Part shown: piece after piece, positions 49,909 through 59,447 of the stretch
How positions within the stretch are numbered: the first letter of the stretch is position 1
How the letters are laid out: every line of letters begins with the position of its first letter
Assembly (NCBI RefSeq): GCF_900452395.1
Contig: NZ_UGNV01000001.1
Span: 2,319,501-2,383,500 of the forward strand
Source: Legionella beliardensis
GTDB taxonomy: Bacteria > Pseudomonadota > Gammaproteobacteria > Legionellales > Legionellaceae
Direction: 5' to 3'
DNA: 64,000 nt
Program-made: the position numbers and the translations under genes
Notes under the pieces: model-generated
Databases searched by the model: none
What the model was told of the DNA's origin: nothing
The model's input: only the letters and a program-made list of their open reading frames with translations

Positions 49909-51918
49909 TTAGCACGGATTAGACTTGCATACCCGTTTTTCAATCCAAAAAGTTAATATAAATGTTGATAATATGCCTAATAAAATCCCATAGACATACC
50001 ATTCTGGCCCTACAATTTTTAAAGCATCTGGCGTATGAAAAATGGAGAAAGGAATAGCTAATATAACATCAACAATAGCTGAGCCTGCGACCAAACCACA
50101 AGCAATTAAAGTCCCTCGTTGGTTGCGTTCGATTTTTTGCTCATTAGGAAATGATTTTTTATCTAAGCGGGATTTAACATACATTGCTATCATTCCGCCT
50201 AAAAATAAAGGAAATGATGAGGCAATGGGTAAGTACATGCCAATGGCTACACCTAATATTGATAGTCTTAAATACTGATTTAGTTTAAACAATTTAATAC
50301 AAATTAAGAGCAGTACAATAACTGCTGCACCTAAAAACATCATTGTCCACGGTAGCGTATTACGAAAAACAGCCTCAGTAATGGCTGCCATTAAGGCTGC
50401 CGTAGGAGCAGGCAATGATTGGCTTATGTCCATGTCAGCACGAGGCATAACCCCTGCAATACCATAAACATCAAAAAGTAATTGCATGACTGGGGGAATA
50501 ACTAAAGACGAAACAATAACCCCGATTAAAAGCATGACTTGCTGCCGCCAGGGTGTTGCACCGACTAATTGGCCTACTTTAAGATCTTGTGTATTGTCAT
50601 TAGCAATGGCTGCAATCCCTGTTACAACAGAACCAATAATAATGGTAATGGCTTCTGCTGCTTTAATTTGATTATTAGTCAAAGGTAGTGGTAAGAAATG
50701 GTTGATGATAGTTAATAACATCCAGGCTGCAAATAACATCCCTGCAATCACCACGGAACTTCCTGGACTAGCTGTCACACCTACCATCCCAGACAGGTAA
50801 CCTGTAATGACAGAAAATAAAAAACCAATAACCAGCACATAAAGGACCGCAGCAAACACTAAGGTCGGCGCAAAATCGCCATCAAGTCCTGTCGCTTCAA
50901 TTGGAAAAATAAATTGAAAGAATAAAAATAATACGGCGGCCATGATAACAATGCCGCTTAAGATAAAGGGAATTGGAATATCTCTGTCTGTTCTAGGAAT
51001 TTGAGATGGCCAAGTATGCTTAGTCGTAAAAGCCTTAAGCGATTGGGTAATACTTCTAGCTAAAGGCTTAACCAATAGCAGAAAAGTCCATGTTCCAGCG
51101 AATAACATCGCGCCTATCCCCAAATAGCGCATTTCACTGTCCCATAACACGGTAGCTGCCTGAGATAAGGGGTATTGTGCTAAAAATTCAGGATAAAATT
51201 GACTCACAATTGGCAAGGCAATGAGCCATGAGATAATAGCACCTAAAAAAATACTAATAGCCATCTCATGGCCTATAAGGTAACCTGCACCAATCATCGT
51301 GGCTGAAAAGCCTGCACCAAACCCAAAAATAGACCGTTTAATAACAAACCAGAAGTTAAAATTACTGGTAATAACTTTAAAGCCTACTTGTAAAAGTTCA
51401 ATTAAGCCGCCAACAGCACCACCAAGAAAAATTTCTCTAACGCCTACCCGTTCACTTGATGATTTTAATACTTCCGCAATCGCCCGCCCTTCAGGAAATC
51501 GTAGCGCAGGCTCATGCACTAAAATACGTCTTAAAGGAATAGAAAATAAAACGCCAAGAATCCCACCAATTGCTGCAATAAAAAAATTGGTTAAATAATC
51601 AAATCCCTGCCAGTAATGAATAATAATCAGTGCAGGAATCGTATAAACAATTCCCCCGGCAACAGCTTCACCAGCTGACGCGGCAGTTTGCACAGCATTA
51701 TTTTCTAAAACAGTCGCATTTTTAAATAACCTAAGAATGCCCATTGAAATAATGGCAGCAGGAATAGATGCAGATGTCAAAATCCCTAATTTCAAAGCAA
51801 GATAGGAATTTGACATAGCTAACAAGACAGTCAGTATAATCGCGAGTATTATACTGCGTACCGTCAGCTCAGGAATATTTTTCTCTGCAGAAATGTTAGG
51901 ATTCACGGAATTGGTCAT
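49909..51918 (-). CDS. OPT family oligopeptide transporter
   Basis: This 669-residue inner-membrane protein has about 14-16 hydrophobic helices. It is of the bacterial OPT type, thought to import oligopeptides or metal chelates with protons. Typical motifs are NSYLALKLGILTSASIPAAIISMG, NAVQTAASAGEAVAGGIVYTIPAL and FPEGRAIAEVLKS near the N-terminus, and the later GATPWRQQVMLLIG. The start at 51918 overlaps the upstream gene's stop by four bases (ATGA), so the two are translationally coupled. The substrate is unknown. Confidence 0.92.
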   Translation of the reverse strand: MTNSVNPNISAEKNIPELTVRSIILAIILTVLLAMSNSYLALKLGILTSASIPAAIISMGILRLFKNATVLENNAVQTAASAGEAVAGGIVYTIPALIIIHYWQGFDYLTNFFIAAIGGILGVLFSIPLRRILVHEPALRFPEGRAIAEVLKSSSERVGVREIFLGGAVGGLIELLQVGFKVITSNFNFWFVIKRSIFGFGAGFSATMIGAGYLIGHEMAISIFLGAIISWLIALPIVSQFYPEFLAQYPLSQAATVLWDSEMRYLGIGAMLFAGTWTFLLLVKPLARSITQSLKAFTTKHTWPSQIPRTDRDIPIPFILSGIVIMAAVLFLFFQFIFPIEATGLDGDFAPTLVFAAVLYVLVIGFLFSVITGYLSGMVGVTASPGSSVVIAGMLFAAWMLLTIINHFLPLPLTNNQIKAAEAITIIIGSVVTGIAAIANDNTQDLKVGQLVGATPWRQQVMLLIGVIVSSLVIPPVMQLLFDVYGIAGVMPRADMDISQSLPAPTAALMAAITEAVFRNTLPWTMMFLGAAVIVLLLICIKLFKLNQYLRLSILGVAIGMYLPIASSFPLFLGGMIAMYVKSRLDKKSFPNEQKIERNQRGTLIACGLVAGSAIVDVILAIPFSIFHTPDALKIVGPEWYVYGILLGILSTFILTFWIEKRVCKSNPC

Positions 51919-52595
51919 GCATTGCCCCAAACTGCCTTTTGTATATCAAGACGTAATGATGTTGCCAGTGATGATTGCGGAATAATAATTGTTTGTGGGC
52001 CGTAAACATAGGCAGCAACTTGATAAGTGTCAAAAATTATTGCTAAACCTTGATCATTAAAATTCCAGTTTTTATAGTTTTTATTGATAGCCTGCGTGCC
52101 TTCGTTCACCCACTTTTCATCCGCATTTTCCATTTTAAGTAATTTTGTACGGCAATAATTAGCAATCTCGGTTAAATAATTAGTATTTGGTTTAAAAAGA
52201 TTGCTTAAACCAATCTGTTTGCCATCAATAAAATTCATTGTTTTTACGGTATTATTAGGGTGTGCTGCCCCTCTTGAATAAGTTGAAATGTTAAATAATA
52301 GGCTTACTGCATGATCATTTTGAAAAGCAATTTTATAATCAATATATAAGCTATTTTTACCAGGAAGGTTTGCTGTCAATGGATCTGAGTCTGACATATC
52401 TTGGGCATTTTTAACTTTTGTTATGAATGCCTTTACAGCTTGGTCAATTTGACCTTTATTAAAACCTTGCGGGTATTTAACATCTAAAATAAAATTTTTA
52501 GTTTCTTTTTTAATTGCGACTGTTTTAGGTTGCGCCCAGATGTGACTTGTAAAAGCCAACATGAAACTTAAGACTAAAATTCTTAATTGATACAT
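51915..52595 (-). CDS. Periplasmic DUF3298/RsiV-like domain protein
   Basis: This 226-residue protein starts at 52595 after GGAGGG. The signal peptide is MYQLRILVLSFMLAFTSHIWA, cleaved before QPKT. The mature part has the DUF4163-DUF3298 layout: a PGKNSLYIDYKIAFQNDHAVSLLFNISTYSRGAAHPNN strand-rich half, then GKQIGLSNLFKPNTNYLTEIANYC and a final YVYGPQTIIIPQSSL. RsiV, a known member, binds lysozyme, but this protein lacks the anti-sigma membrane part. It is coupled to the OPT transporter gene, possibly as a partner. Confidence 0.8.
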   Translation of the reverse strand: MYQLRILVLSFMLAFTSHIWAQPKTVAIKKETKNFILDVKYPQGFNKGQIDQAVKAFITKVKNAQDMSDSDPLTANLPGKNSLYIDYKIAFQNDHAVSLLFNISTYSRGAAHPNNTVKTMNFIDGKQIGLSNLFKPNTNYLTEIANYCRTKLLKMENADEKWVNEGTQAINKNYKNWNFNDQGLAIIFDTYQVAAYVYGPQTIIIPQSSLATSLRLDIQKAVWGNA

Positions 52596-52617
52596 ATACT
52601 TACCCTCCGAGTTTTTT

Positions 52618-53820
52618 TTAATCAATCCAATGCCCAGCAATCATAGTTACGTGCGGTAATGGATAGCCGAAATGATAACATAATATAGAACTATCATTGA
52701 CCGACCAACGTACTAAATCAGCCGCTAAGCCCACACCAATAGCACCTACTTCCTGCTCAATACCTAACGCTTTCGCAGCCTTTGTCGTTACACCAGCTAG
52801 AACTTCTTCTACAGTTAATCCAAAGAATTGACAAGCCATATTCATCATAAGGGGTAGCGAGGTTGTCGGTGATGAGCCAGGATTACAGTCCGTGGCTATT
52901 GCAATACCTATTCCTAATTTGCGCAGCAATGCGATAGGCGGTATTTTTGTACCACGTAAAAAATAAAATGCGCCGGGTAAAAGGACTGCAACCGTACCTT
53001 GATTTGCCATTGCCTTTGCACCAACTTCATCTAAAAACTCTAAATGATCGCAAGATAAGGCACCCATTTCCGCTGCAAGCTTACTGGCACCCAGATTGGA
53101 TAATTGCTCAGCATGGCATTTAATAGGTAGCTTTAACGCCTGTGCTTGTAGAAAAAGCTGTTCGGTTTGTTTATAAGAAAAAGCAATTGCTTCACAAAAC
53201 ACATCGACTGCGTCAACTAGCTCTAATTCCGCCATTGCTGGTAAGACATCTGCACAAAGATAATCAACATAGCCTTGCGTGTTATTAGCAAACTCAGGCG
53301 GTATGGCGTGCGCGCCTAAAAAAGTTGTTTTAATACGCATCCCACATAGCTTGCCTAAATGACGCGCAACAGTGAGCATTTTGGTCTCATTCATTAAGTC
53401 TAAGCCATAGCCCGACTTAACCTCCACGGTTGTCACGCCTTCGGCACGCATAGCTAATAATCTAGGTAATGACTGCTCAATTAACTCCTCTTGCGACGCT
53501 GCTCGAACTTGCTTGACTGTCGACAAAATACCACCACCTGCTCGGGCTATATCACTGTAAGTAGCACCTTCTAAACGCTGTTTAAATTCATGCGCTCGAT
53601 TGCCACAATAAACTAAGTGCGTATGGCAATCGATTAATCCTGGCGTGATTAGCTGATTGTTACAGTCTTCTCTGCTTACTGCATTGACGGAGGGTAAATC
53701 TTTTTCCTGCCCACACCAACTAATTAAACCGTCTTTAATGGCAATAGCTTGTTGAGTTTGCAAATACCCATCAGCATCAATTGTCTGTGCATTGATTAAA
53801 AGCCTATCACAAGCAAGCAT
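52618..53820 (-). CDS. hutI: Imidazolonepropionase
   Basis: HutI opens imidazolone-5-propionate to N-formimidoyl-glutamate, the third step of histidine breakdown. The 400-residue amidohydrolase has the metal site [16 protein letters not shown] near residue 65, the [12 protein letters not shown] block with its metal His, and the catalytic end region [19 protein letters not shown]. It lies 3 bp after the SDR gene, so the two form one transcript; hutG is divergent. hutH and hutU are not in this window. Confidence 0.96.
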   Translation of the reverse strand: MLACDRLLINAQTIDADGYLQTQQAIAIKDGLISWCGQEKDLPSVNAVSREDCNNQLITPGLIDCHTHLVYCGNRAHEFKQRLEGATYSDIARAGGGILSTVKQVRAASQEELIEQSLPRLLAMRAEGVTTVEVKSGYGLDLMNETKMLTVARHLGKLCGMRIKTTFLGAHAIPPEFANNTQGYVDYLCADVLPAMAELELVDAVDVFCEAIAFSYKQTEQLFLQAQALKLPIKCHAEQLSNLGASKLAAEMGALSCDHLEFLDEVGAKAMANQGTVAVLLPGAFYFLRGTKIPPIALLRKLGIGIAIATDCNPGSSPTTSLPLMMNMACQFFGLTVEEVLAGVTTKAAKALGIEQEVGAIGVGLAADLVRWSVNDSSILCYHFGYPLPHVTMIAGHWID

Positions 53821-53823
53821 GCT

Positions 53824-54582
53824 CTACTCCCAATTTGGTACCACGTGGGGTTTAGTTAACCAAAGATGATGGTGATGGGTTTCATAAATATCCCATTCTG
53901 CGGCACTGTACTCATCTTGATTAACCTTAAGTAATAACCAGCTTAAAAAAAGAGCGACGGTACTAGGCTGTATTAAGCGGTTTTCAGCTTTAAGGGTCTT
54001 AAAAAATTGAATTTTTTCTTCATCCATAGACTCACTTTGCCGAATTAAAGCTTGCATATCCGTGTCAATAATACCCGGTTTAACACTTGCAAAGGCAACC
54101 GTATTACATTCTAATTGCCAGCACCGAGTTAGCATAACAAGTGCTGCTTTTGAGACACAATAAGTAGCCCAGCCTGCGACCGGAAAATAGGCAGCGCCAG
54201 AGCCAATGGTTAAAACTCGCCCACCTTGTAATTTATCAAGAAGCAATTGAGTAAGAAATAGAGGTGCGTTAAGATTGGTTGCAAGCGTTTGCTGCCATGC
54301 AGTTTCGGTGATAGCAGTTACAGGCGCGATAGGGTCAATGACACCTGCATTATGAATTAAGCCTTTAAGGGTTGGCTTATCATTTAAAGAGGATAAAATA
54401 GCCTGACGACCTTCGGCATTCGCCACATCCGCACAGCAAATAGAAATTAAGGAAGAATAAGAGGCTGTTTCTATTAAAGCCTGCTCGCGACGACCGGCAA
54501 TTAGAACCGAGTAACCTTGGTCTGCTAATATGTGCGCTAGAGCACGACCAATACCGCTACCACCGCCAGTAATGATAAACAT
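53824..54582 (-). CDS. Short-chain dehydrogenase/reductase
   Basis: This is a 252-residue Rossmann oxidoreductase. The coenzyme motif TGGGSGIG opens the protein, IAGRREQ after strand 2 suggests NADP(H), NAG is in HNAGVID, and the catalytic Ser and Tyr-x3-Lys are in GSGAAYF and YCVSK. It ends in a His-rich patch (ETHHHHLW). It is closest in feel to sepiapterin-reductase/benzil-reductase-like SDRs, but the substrate is unknown. Its tight linkage to hutI is curious, since no SDR step is needed in histidine degradation. Confidence 0.88.
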   Translation of the reverse strand: MFIITGGGSGIGRALAHILADQGYSVLIAGRREQALIETASYSSLISICCADVANAEGRQAILSSLNDKPTLKGLIHNAGVIDPIAPVTAITETAWQQTLATNLNAPLFLTQLLLDKLQGGRVLTIGSGAAYFPVAGWATYCVSKAALVMLTRCWQLECNTVAFASVKPGIIDTDMQALIRQSESMDEEKIQFFKTLKAENRLIQPSTVALFLSWLLLKVNQDEYSAAEWDIYETHHHHLWLTKPHVVPNWE

Positions 54583-54760
54583 TATCTCTCCTTAACTAGC
54601 TCTAAAGAGTTAAATAGGCCATTCTACCGAAAACAATGAACAATGCTAATAAACATTTCAAAATTGGCTAATTTTAACACTTTTTTCCCATAAAAATTGC
54701 TATAAATTAAGTTTATTTACGTGTTAACTGGCGCTATTATATCCTGATTAAGGAGAGCCT

Positions 54761-55723
54761 ATGTTACCTGAAATTAATAATTACGAGCCCCCCATCACCT
54801 CAATTTGGCAAGGACGTAAAGACAGCCTCCCACATGAGCGTTTCTTTCAAGCTATTAAAGCTTATGATATTCGTATTCATTCACTACAAGATATTAAATC
54901 CCAAACTGTTTTCTTAGGATTTAATAGTGACGAAGGCATAAGGCGTAATGAAGGCCGACTAGGCGCTAAAGAAGGGCCAATGGCTTTAAGGGAGCAATTA
55001 GCCAAGCTTCCTTGGCATGCTAAACGTCAGCTTTATGATTTAGGTAATATCGCTTGCAAACAGCAAGACTTAGAAGAAGCGCAACATCAATTTGCTGACA
55101 TCATTAGGCAATGCCATGAACATCACTGCAAAACGATTGCCTTAGGCGGCGGTCACGAAATTGCTTGGGGACATTTCTTAGGCCTGACTAATCACTATCC
55201 TAAGCTAGGCGTCATCAATTTTGATGCCCATTTTGATTTGCGCCCTACTAATCAAGCAAATCAAAGTACCTCTGGAACACCTTTTTATCAAATACAGCGC
55301 TACTGTGCGAGCAAGAATAGACCTTTTAATTACTGCTGCCTAGGTATTCAACCCCATGCTAATACAGAAAGTCTGTTTAAACTCGCAAAAGATTACAACG
55401 TCTCCTTTTTAACTGCCCAACAAATGAATGAATTAGGCCTTAAGCAGCAAATTAAATTTATTAAAGAATTTATTAGCAAACAAGAAGCTATTTATTTAAG
55501 CATTTGCCTCGATACGTTTGCTGAAGCTTTTGCACCAGGCGTGAGCGCACCACAAGCGCTAGGCTTGTTACCCGGGCAGGCTGTACCACTGTTGCAATAC
55601 ATCATACAAACTGGCAAAGTAGTTAGTATTGATATTGCTGAGCTCTCGCCACCGCTTGACCAGGGTCAGAAAACAGCGCGTTTAGCAGCAATGCTAATAG
55701 CAGAACTATTAGAATCTTATTAA
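54761..55723 (+). CDS. hutG: Formimidoylglutamase
   Basis: HutG hydrolyses N-formimidoyl-glutamate to glutamate and formamide, ending the pathway begun by HutH, HutU and HutI. The 320-residue ureohydrolase (arginase family) has metal-binding motifs GGGHEIAWGH, NFDAHFDLRP and SICLDTFAEAFAPGVSAP. The last replaces the arginase DxD with the form usual in HutG. It is transcribed divergently from SDR-hutI across 178 bp. A strong AAGGAG precedes the start. Confidence 0.94.
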   Translation: MLPEINNYEPPITSIWQGRKDSLPHERFFQAIKAYDIRIHSLQDIKSQTVFLGFNSDEGIRRNEGRLGAKEGPMALREQLAKLPWHAKRQLYDLGNIACKQQDLEEAQHQFADIIRQCHEHHCKTIALGGGHEIAWGHFLGLTNHYPKLGVINFDAHFDLRPTNQANQSTSGTPFYQIQRYCASKNRPFNYCCLGIQPHANTESLFKLAKDYNVSFLTAQQMNELGLKQQIKFIKEFISKQEAIYLSICLDTFAEAFAPGVSAPQALGLLPGQAVPLLQYIIQTGKVVSIDIAELSPPLDQGQKTARLAAMLIAELLESY

Positions 55724-55848
55724 TAAATTTCTTTTAATCGATAAATGTTAAAATAGGCTATCTATCATTAATTAACAATTAAACTATTTATTAAAATCAT
55801 GATGAGGCTTATAGTAGTTCCAAAAAATTCATGCAAGGAGCATTACGA

Positions 55849-56790
55849 ATGAAAAAAACTATGTTGTTCGGCGGGTTATTAACTATAATAAGCAGTTCTA
55901 TATATGCTGAGGCCAGTGATGCTTTAGTCAATGCAACCTTAGATAGCTATGCAAAAGTAGCGGCTAATTCTATCGCAACTAATTCTATCACTGATACTAA
56001 GCAAATTACGCTAGCCCAAAATGATACAGCTAATGTCTATGCGGCTGCGCCTAGTACCACCACAACGACAACCACACAAAAAGTTGTTGTTCCAGCAACC
56101 ACTACAACGACTGCACCCGCTACAACGACAGTACCCGCTACTACGACAACGACCGTTCCAACCACAACCACTGTTCCAACTACCACTACAACTGCGCCAA
56201 CAACCACAGTTATTACTAATCCTTCATCCACTACAACAACGACAGCAACAGTACCTGCAACTGGCACAACGTCCATGGCTCAGCCTATGAATTGTAGTTA
56301 CCACATTCCACCTGAAACAACTCAGATTGAGCACTCTATTATTATGCAGTGGGCAAATAATGCTACTCGGCAATCGTTTGATTTTGATCATGTCAATATT
56401 GCTCAGCAATTAACAAATCTAAGGCCATGTTATACCGAACAAGGCTGGCAGAGTTTTAATGATGCATTAAATAAATCGGGTAATTTAGGTGCTATTCGTA
56501 CGCAAAAACTTATGGTAACAAGTACTATTGATGGCAATATTACAGTCACTAATGTGAAAGATAATCAATGGCGAGTGCGTGTTCCTCTGCAAGTTATTTA
56601 TCAAAATGAAAAACAAAAATTAACCCAACTTCTAACTGTCGATTTAATCGTTGGCCGTAAAATTTCTGGCGATTTAGGTATTATGCAGATGATTGCGTCC
56701 CCAAGACAAGCGGTCACCACAGCCCCTGGAACAACCACTACCAATTCAGGCACAGTCATTATCAAAGAGCCAGCAAGTGTAGTTCCTTAA
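55849..56790 (+). CDS. IcmL/DotI-like secreted protein with Thr-rich linker
   Basis: This 313-residue protein starts at 55849 after AAGGAG. It has a signal peptide (MKKTMLFGGLLTIISSSIYA) and an N-terminal segment to about 65. A low-complexity Thr/Val/Pro/Ala linker (about 65-145) follows, then a folded C-terminal domain. The CYTEQGWQSFNDALNKSGNL ... QKLMVTSTIDG ... WRVRVPLQVIYQNEKQKLTQLLTVDLIV pattern is that of the DotI/IcmL/TraM periplasmic domain. Core IcmL has a membrane anchor; this has a signal peptide and linker instead, as in the Legionella IcmL-like paralogues. Its role in secretion is unproven. Confidence 0.8.
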   Translation: MKKTMLFGGLLTIISSSIYAEASDALVNATLDSYAKVAANSIATNSITDTKQITLAQNDTANVYAAAPSTTTTTTTQKVVVPATTTTTAPATTTVPATTTTTVPTTTTVPTTTTTAPTTTVITNPSSTTTTTATVPATGTTSMAQPMNCSYHIPPETTQIEHSIIMQWANNATRQSFDFDHVNIAQQLTNLRPCYTEQGWQSFNDALNKSGNLGAIRTQKLMVTSTIDGNITVTNVKDNQWRVRVPLQVIYQNEKQKLTQLLTVDLIVGRKISGDLGIMQMIASPRQAVTTAPGTTTTNSGTVIIKEPASVVP

Positions 56791-56827
56791 ATCTTTCTTA
56801 ATTAACAAATTTTAGATAAATCTAAAT

Positions 56828-56856
56828 GGATACCGCGGTCAAGCCGCGGTAATTCG
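56828..56856. repeat. Short REP-like hairpin, copy 2
   Basis: An 8-bp stem TACCGCGG / CCGCGGTA with loop TCAAG is followed by ATTCGG. It shares loop, preceding TGGA and tail with the copy at 39731-39761, and the stem differences are paired, so pairing is preserved. It lies just after the IcmL-like gene. Confidence 0.75.
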
Positions 56857-56897
56857 GTATTTTCTTTTTATCTAGCTTGTCTTTCCTTCTTTCAACG

Positions 56898-56963
56898 ATG
56901 TAGCCTGGGTGCAACGAAGTGAAACCCGGGTTACGCTCCTCTGGACCTGCACCCAGGCTACAT
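56898..56963. repeat. Palindromic intergenic repeat with 16-bp arms
   Basis: ATGTAGCCTGGGTGCA (56898-56913) and its exact complement (56948-56963) flank 34 bp that contain an inner ACCCGGGT palindrome. This type of sequence (TAGCCTGGGTGCAACG) is a familiar dispersed repeat in several gammaproteobacteria. It may also terminate the IcmL-like or YkuD transcripts. Confidence 0.8.
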
Positions 56964-57048
56964 TGTAACCGTTTCCCTACCTACGAGTGTTCTAGATGTC
57001 ATGTTTAAGTCGCAAAGTAAAACAACTTATCTTTTAAATTCCATTCAA

Positions 57049-57624
57049 TTACCTATCCTCATCAGCATAAGGTAAAATGGTAACCTGAGTGCCAATGGTC
57101 ATAAACTGTTCATTCAGCCATTTTGCGGCGCTTGGTAAAACTCGCACGCAACCATGACTGGAGTTAGCATAAGGTACTTCGTAAGCTGCATGAATTGTAT
57201 AACCTTGATGGAAATACATACAGTAAGGCATTTTAGCACCGCCTGTAGTTTCTACAGGATATTCACCCGATAAACAATCTACACCACGCTTATTATAAAC
57301 GCGGAAAGTACCTGTGACTGTCCGGCAAGGCTGTCCGACATCTTCACAAAAATCCTTACCGCCTGACGCGCTACCAGTCATGACCCGATGTCCTTCAGCA
57401 TCATAAGCAGCCCAGGCATAGGCTTTGGGATCAAAAATAAATTGCTTTCTACCCGTAGCAGGCGCCTGAATTGGAAAATAATCGCGTCCTCGCTTATCAC
57501 GTAGATAATGAGTCGTCCTATGCATGTAACCATTATCATCTGCAATTAACGTTGATTCATCATACTCAACGCAACTTGATAGCCCAACACAAACAGTTAG
57601 ACCAACCCAACACAACTTATTCAT
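57049..57624 (-). CDS. L,D-transpeptidase (YkuD family), EnhA-like
   Basis: This 191-residue periplasmic enzyme probably makes 3-3 peptidoglycan cross-links or anchors proteins to the wall. The N-terminus is a likely lipoprotein signal (VGLSSC, cysteine near 18). The catalytic motif is SSHGCVRVLPSAAKWL, with the upstream His in YTIHAAYE. Four further cysteines may form disulfides. Legionella EnhA-type proteins have this domain, so a link to host entry is possible but not shown. CGGAG precedes ATG 57624. Confidence 0.88.
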   Translation of the reverse strand: MNKLCWVGLTVCVGLSSCVEYDESTLIADDNGYMHRTTHYLRDKRGRDYFPIQAPATGRKQFIFDPKAYAWAAYDAEGHRVMTGSASGGKDFCEDVGQPCRTVTGTFRVYNKRGVDCLSGEYPVETTGGAKMPYCMYFHQGYTIHAAYEVPYANSSHGCVRVLPSAAKWLNEQFMTIGTQVTILPYADEDR

Positions 57625-57668
57625 GGTAATCTCCGCTACAGGATGAATTCAGGCATCTTAATGTCACA

Positions 57669-59342
57669 TTAGGCGCTTAACCGACGATATTTAATTCTTG
57701 AAGGTCGATTAGCATCATCACCTAGGCGTTTTTTTCTATCCGCCTCATACTCACTGTAATTACCTTCCATGAATGTTACTTGTGAATCGCCTTCAAAAGC
57801 CATTAAGTGGGTACATATTCTATCTAAAAACCACCGATCATGAGAAACAACAATAACACACCCAGGAAAATTTAATAGAGCCTCTTCTAGAGCGCGAAGT
57901 GTTTCTACGTCGAGATCATTACTGGGCTCGTCAAGCAATAAGACATTGGCCCCACGTTTAAGAAGTTTTGCCAAATGCACGCGATTGCGCTCACCACCAG
58001 AAAGTTGTGACATTTTCTTTTGTTGATCAGCGCCTTTAAAATTAAAACGACTAACATAAGCACGAGATGGCATTTGAAATGAGCCTACTTGAATAATATC
58101 TTGCGCGTCTGATATTTCTTCCCATACCGTTTTAGTATCATCTAGATGATCACGCGTTTGATTAACATAAGCTAAATCAACAGTCTCTCCTAGACGAATG
58201 TCACCACTATCAGGCGTTTCTTGGCCAGTTAATAATTTAAGAAACGTAGACTTTCCAGCACCATTAGGCCCAATTATACCTAACACACCACCTTTAGGTA
58301 GTTGAAAACTTAAATCATCAATCAACAAACGATCACCAAACGCCTTACGAAGATGAGTGGCTTCAATCACTAAATCACCTAAACGCTCGCCTGGTGGAAT
58401 ATAAATCTCATTGGTTTCATTTCTTTTTTGAAATTCTTTTGAACGCATTTCTTCAAAGCGTGCTAGACGATCTTTATTTTTAGCATGTCGACCTTTAGGT
58501 GAGGTACGAACCCATTCTAATTCTGCTTTTATGGCTCGTTGGTGAGCTGCTTGTTGCTTTTCTTCTATAGCTAGGCGATTTTCTTTTTGCTCAAGCCAGG
58601 ACGTATAGTTACCCTTATAAGGAATGCCTTCACCTCTATCTAACTCAAGTATCCACTCAGCCGCATTATCAAGAAAATAGCGATCATGGGTTACCGCCAC
58701 GACGGTGCCAGGAAATTCTTCAAGATAACGTTCAAGCCAAGCTACACTTTCAGCGTCTAAATGGTTAGTAGGCTCGTCGAGTAATAACATATCTGGATTA
58801 GATAAGAGCAATCGACACAAAGCCACTCGACGCAATTCTCCACCTGAGAGATGACTGATTTTAGCGTCCCAATCAGGTAGGCGCAGCGCATCTGCCGCAA
58901 TATCTAACCTGCGATCTAAATCCCAGGCGTCACATGCTTCAATTTCAGTTTGTAACTGCCCTTGTTTCTCAAGTAATGCCGTCATTTCATCCTCGCTCAT
59001 AGGCTCGGCAAAACGCATACTAATTTCATCAAATTCTTTTAATTTATTTTTTATTTCAGCAACGCCCTCTTCAACCACTTCGCGAACGTTTTTAGTAGCA
59101 TCTAATTTTGGTTCCTGCGCAAGATAGCCAATTTTAATACCGGGCTGTGGTCTTGCCTCGCCATTAAATTGTTGATCAATACCGGCCATTATTCGTAATA
59201 ATGTAGATTTACCAGAGCCATTTAAGCCTAATACGCCAATCTTAGCACCTGGATAAAAGCTTAAAGAAATATCTTTAAGAATTACCCGCTGATTATCAAC
59301 CACCTTGCTTACGCGGTTCATAGTGTAAATATATTGCGACAT
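57669..59342 (-). CDS. ettA: Energy-dependent translational throttle protein EttA (ABC-F)
   Basis: This cytosolic ABC-F ATPase binds the ribosomal E site and gates translation by ATP/ADP ratio. The 557 residues start MSQYIYTMNRVSKVV. The two ATPase halves show GLNGSGKSTLLRIMAG, LSGGELRRVALCRLLL and LLDEPTNHLDAESV, then GPNGAGKSTFLKLLTG, LSGGERNRVHLAKLL and LLDEPSNDLDVETL. The arm and linker lie between. The ATG at 59342 follows GGAG; the longer frame upstream (to 59417) is not family-like. It is monocistronic. Confidence 0.96.
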   Translation of the reverse strand: MSQYIYTMNRVSKVVDNQRVILKDISLSFYPGAKIGVLGLNGSGKSTLLRIMAGIDQQFNGEARPQPGIKIGYLAQEPKLDATKNVREVVEEGVAEIKNKLKEFDEISMRFAEPMSEDEMTALLEKQGQLQTEIEACDAWDLDRRLDIAADALRLPDWDAKISHLSGGELRRVALCRLLLSNPDMLLLDEPTNHLDAESVAWLERYLEEFPGTVVAVTHDRYFLDNAAEWILELDRGEGIPYKGNYTSWLEQKENRLAIEEKQQAAHQRAIKAELEWVRTSPKGRHAKNKDRLARFEEMRSKEFQKRNETNEIYIPPGERLGDLVIEATHLRKAFGDRLLIDDLSFQLPKGGVLGIIGPNGAGKSTFLKLLTGQETPDSGDIRLGETVDLAYVNQTRDHLDDTKTVWEEISDAQDIIQVGSFQMPSRAYVSRFNFKGADQQKKMSQLSGGERNRVHLAKLLKRGANVLLLDEPSNDLDVETLRALEEALLNFPGCVIVVSHDRWFLDRICTHLMAFEGDSQVTFMEGNYSEYEADRKKRLGDDANRPSRIKYRRLSA

Positions 59343-59447
59343 GAATACTCCATTCTTTAAAGAAGTTGGTGCAGAAAATAAACTAAACGACCTTTCTATA
59401 CAAGGCTTAATCTGCACCTAATAATGCGAGTTGGCTATGACTACCCC

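Noticed and set aside
55768-55796. Third type of PmrA-like repeat upstream of the IcmL-like gene (TTAAT and TTAAA 11 bp apart)
   Set aside because: The half-sites lack the leading C, the second is degenerate and the gap to the -10-like TAAAAT is 5 bp rather than 7; in such AT-rich DNA this may be chance.
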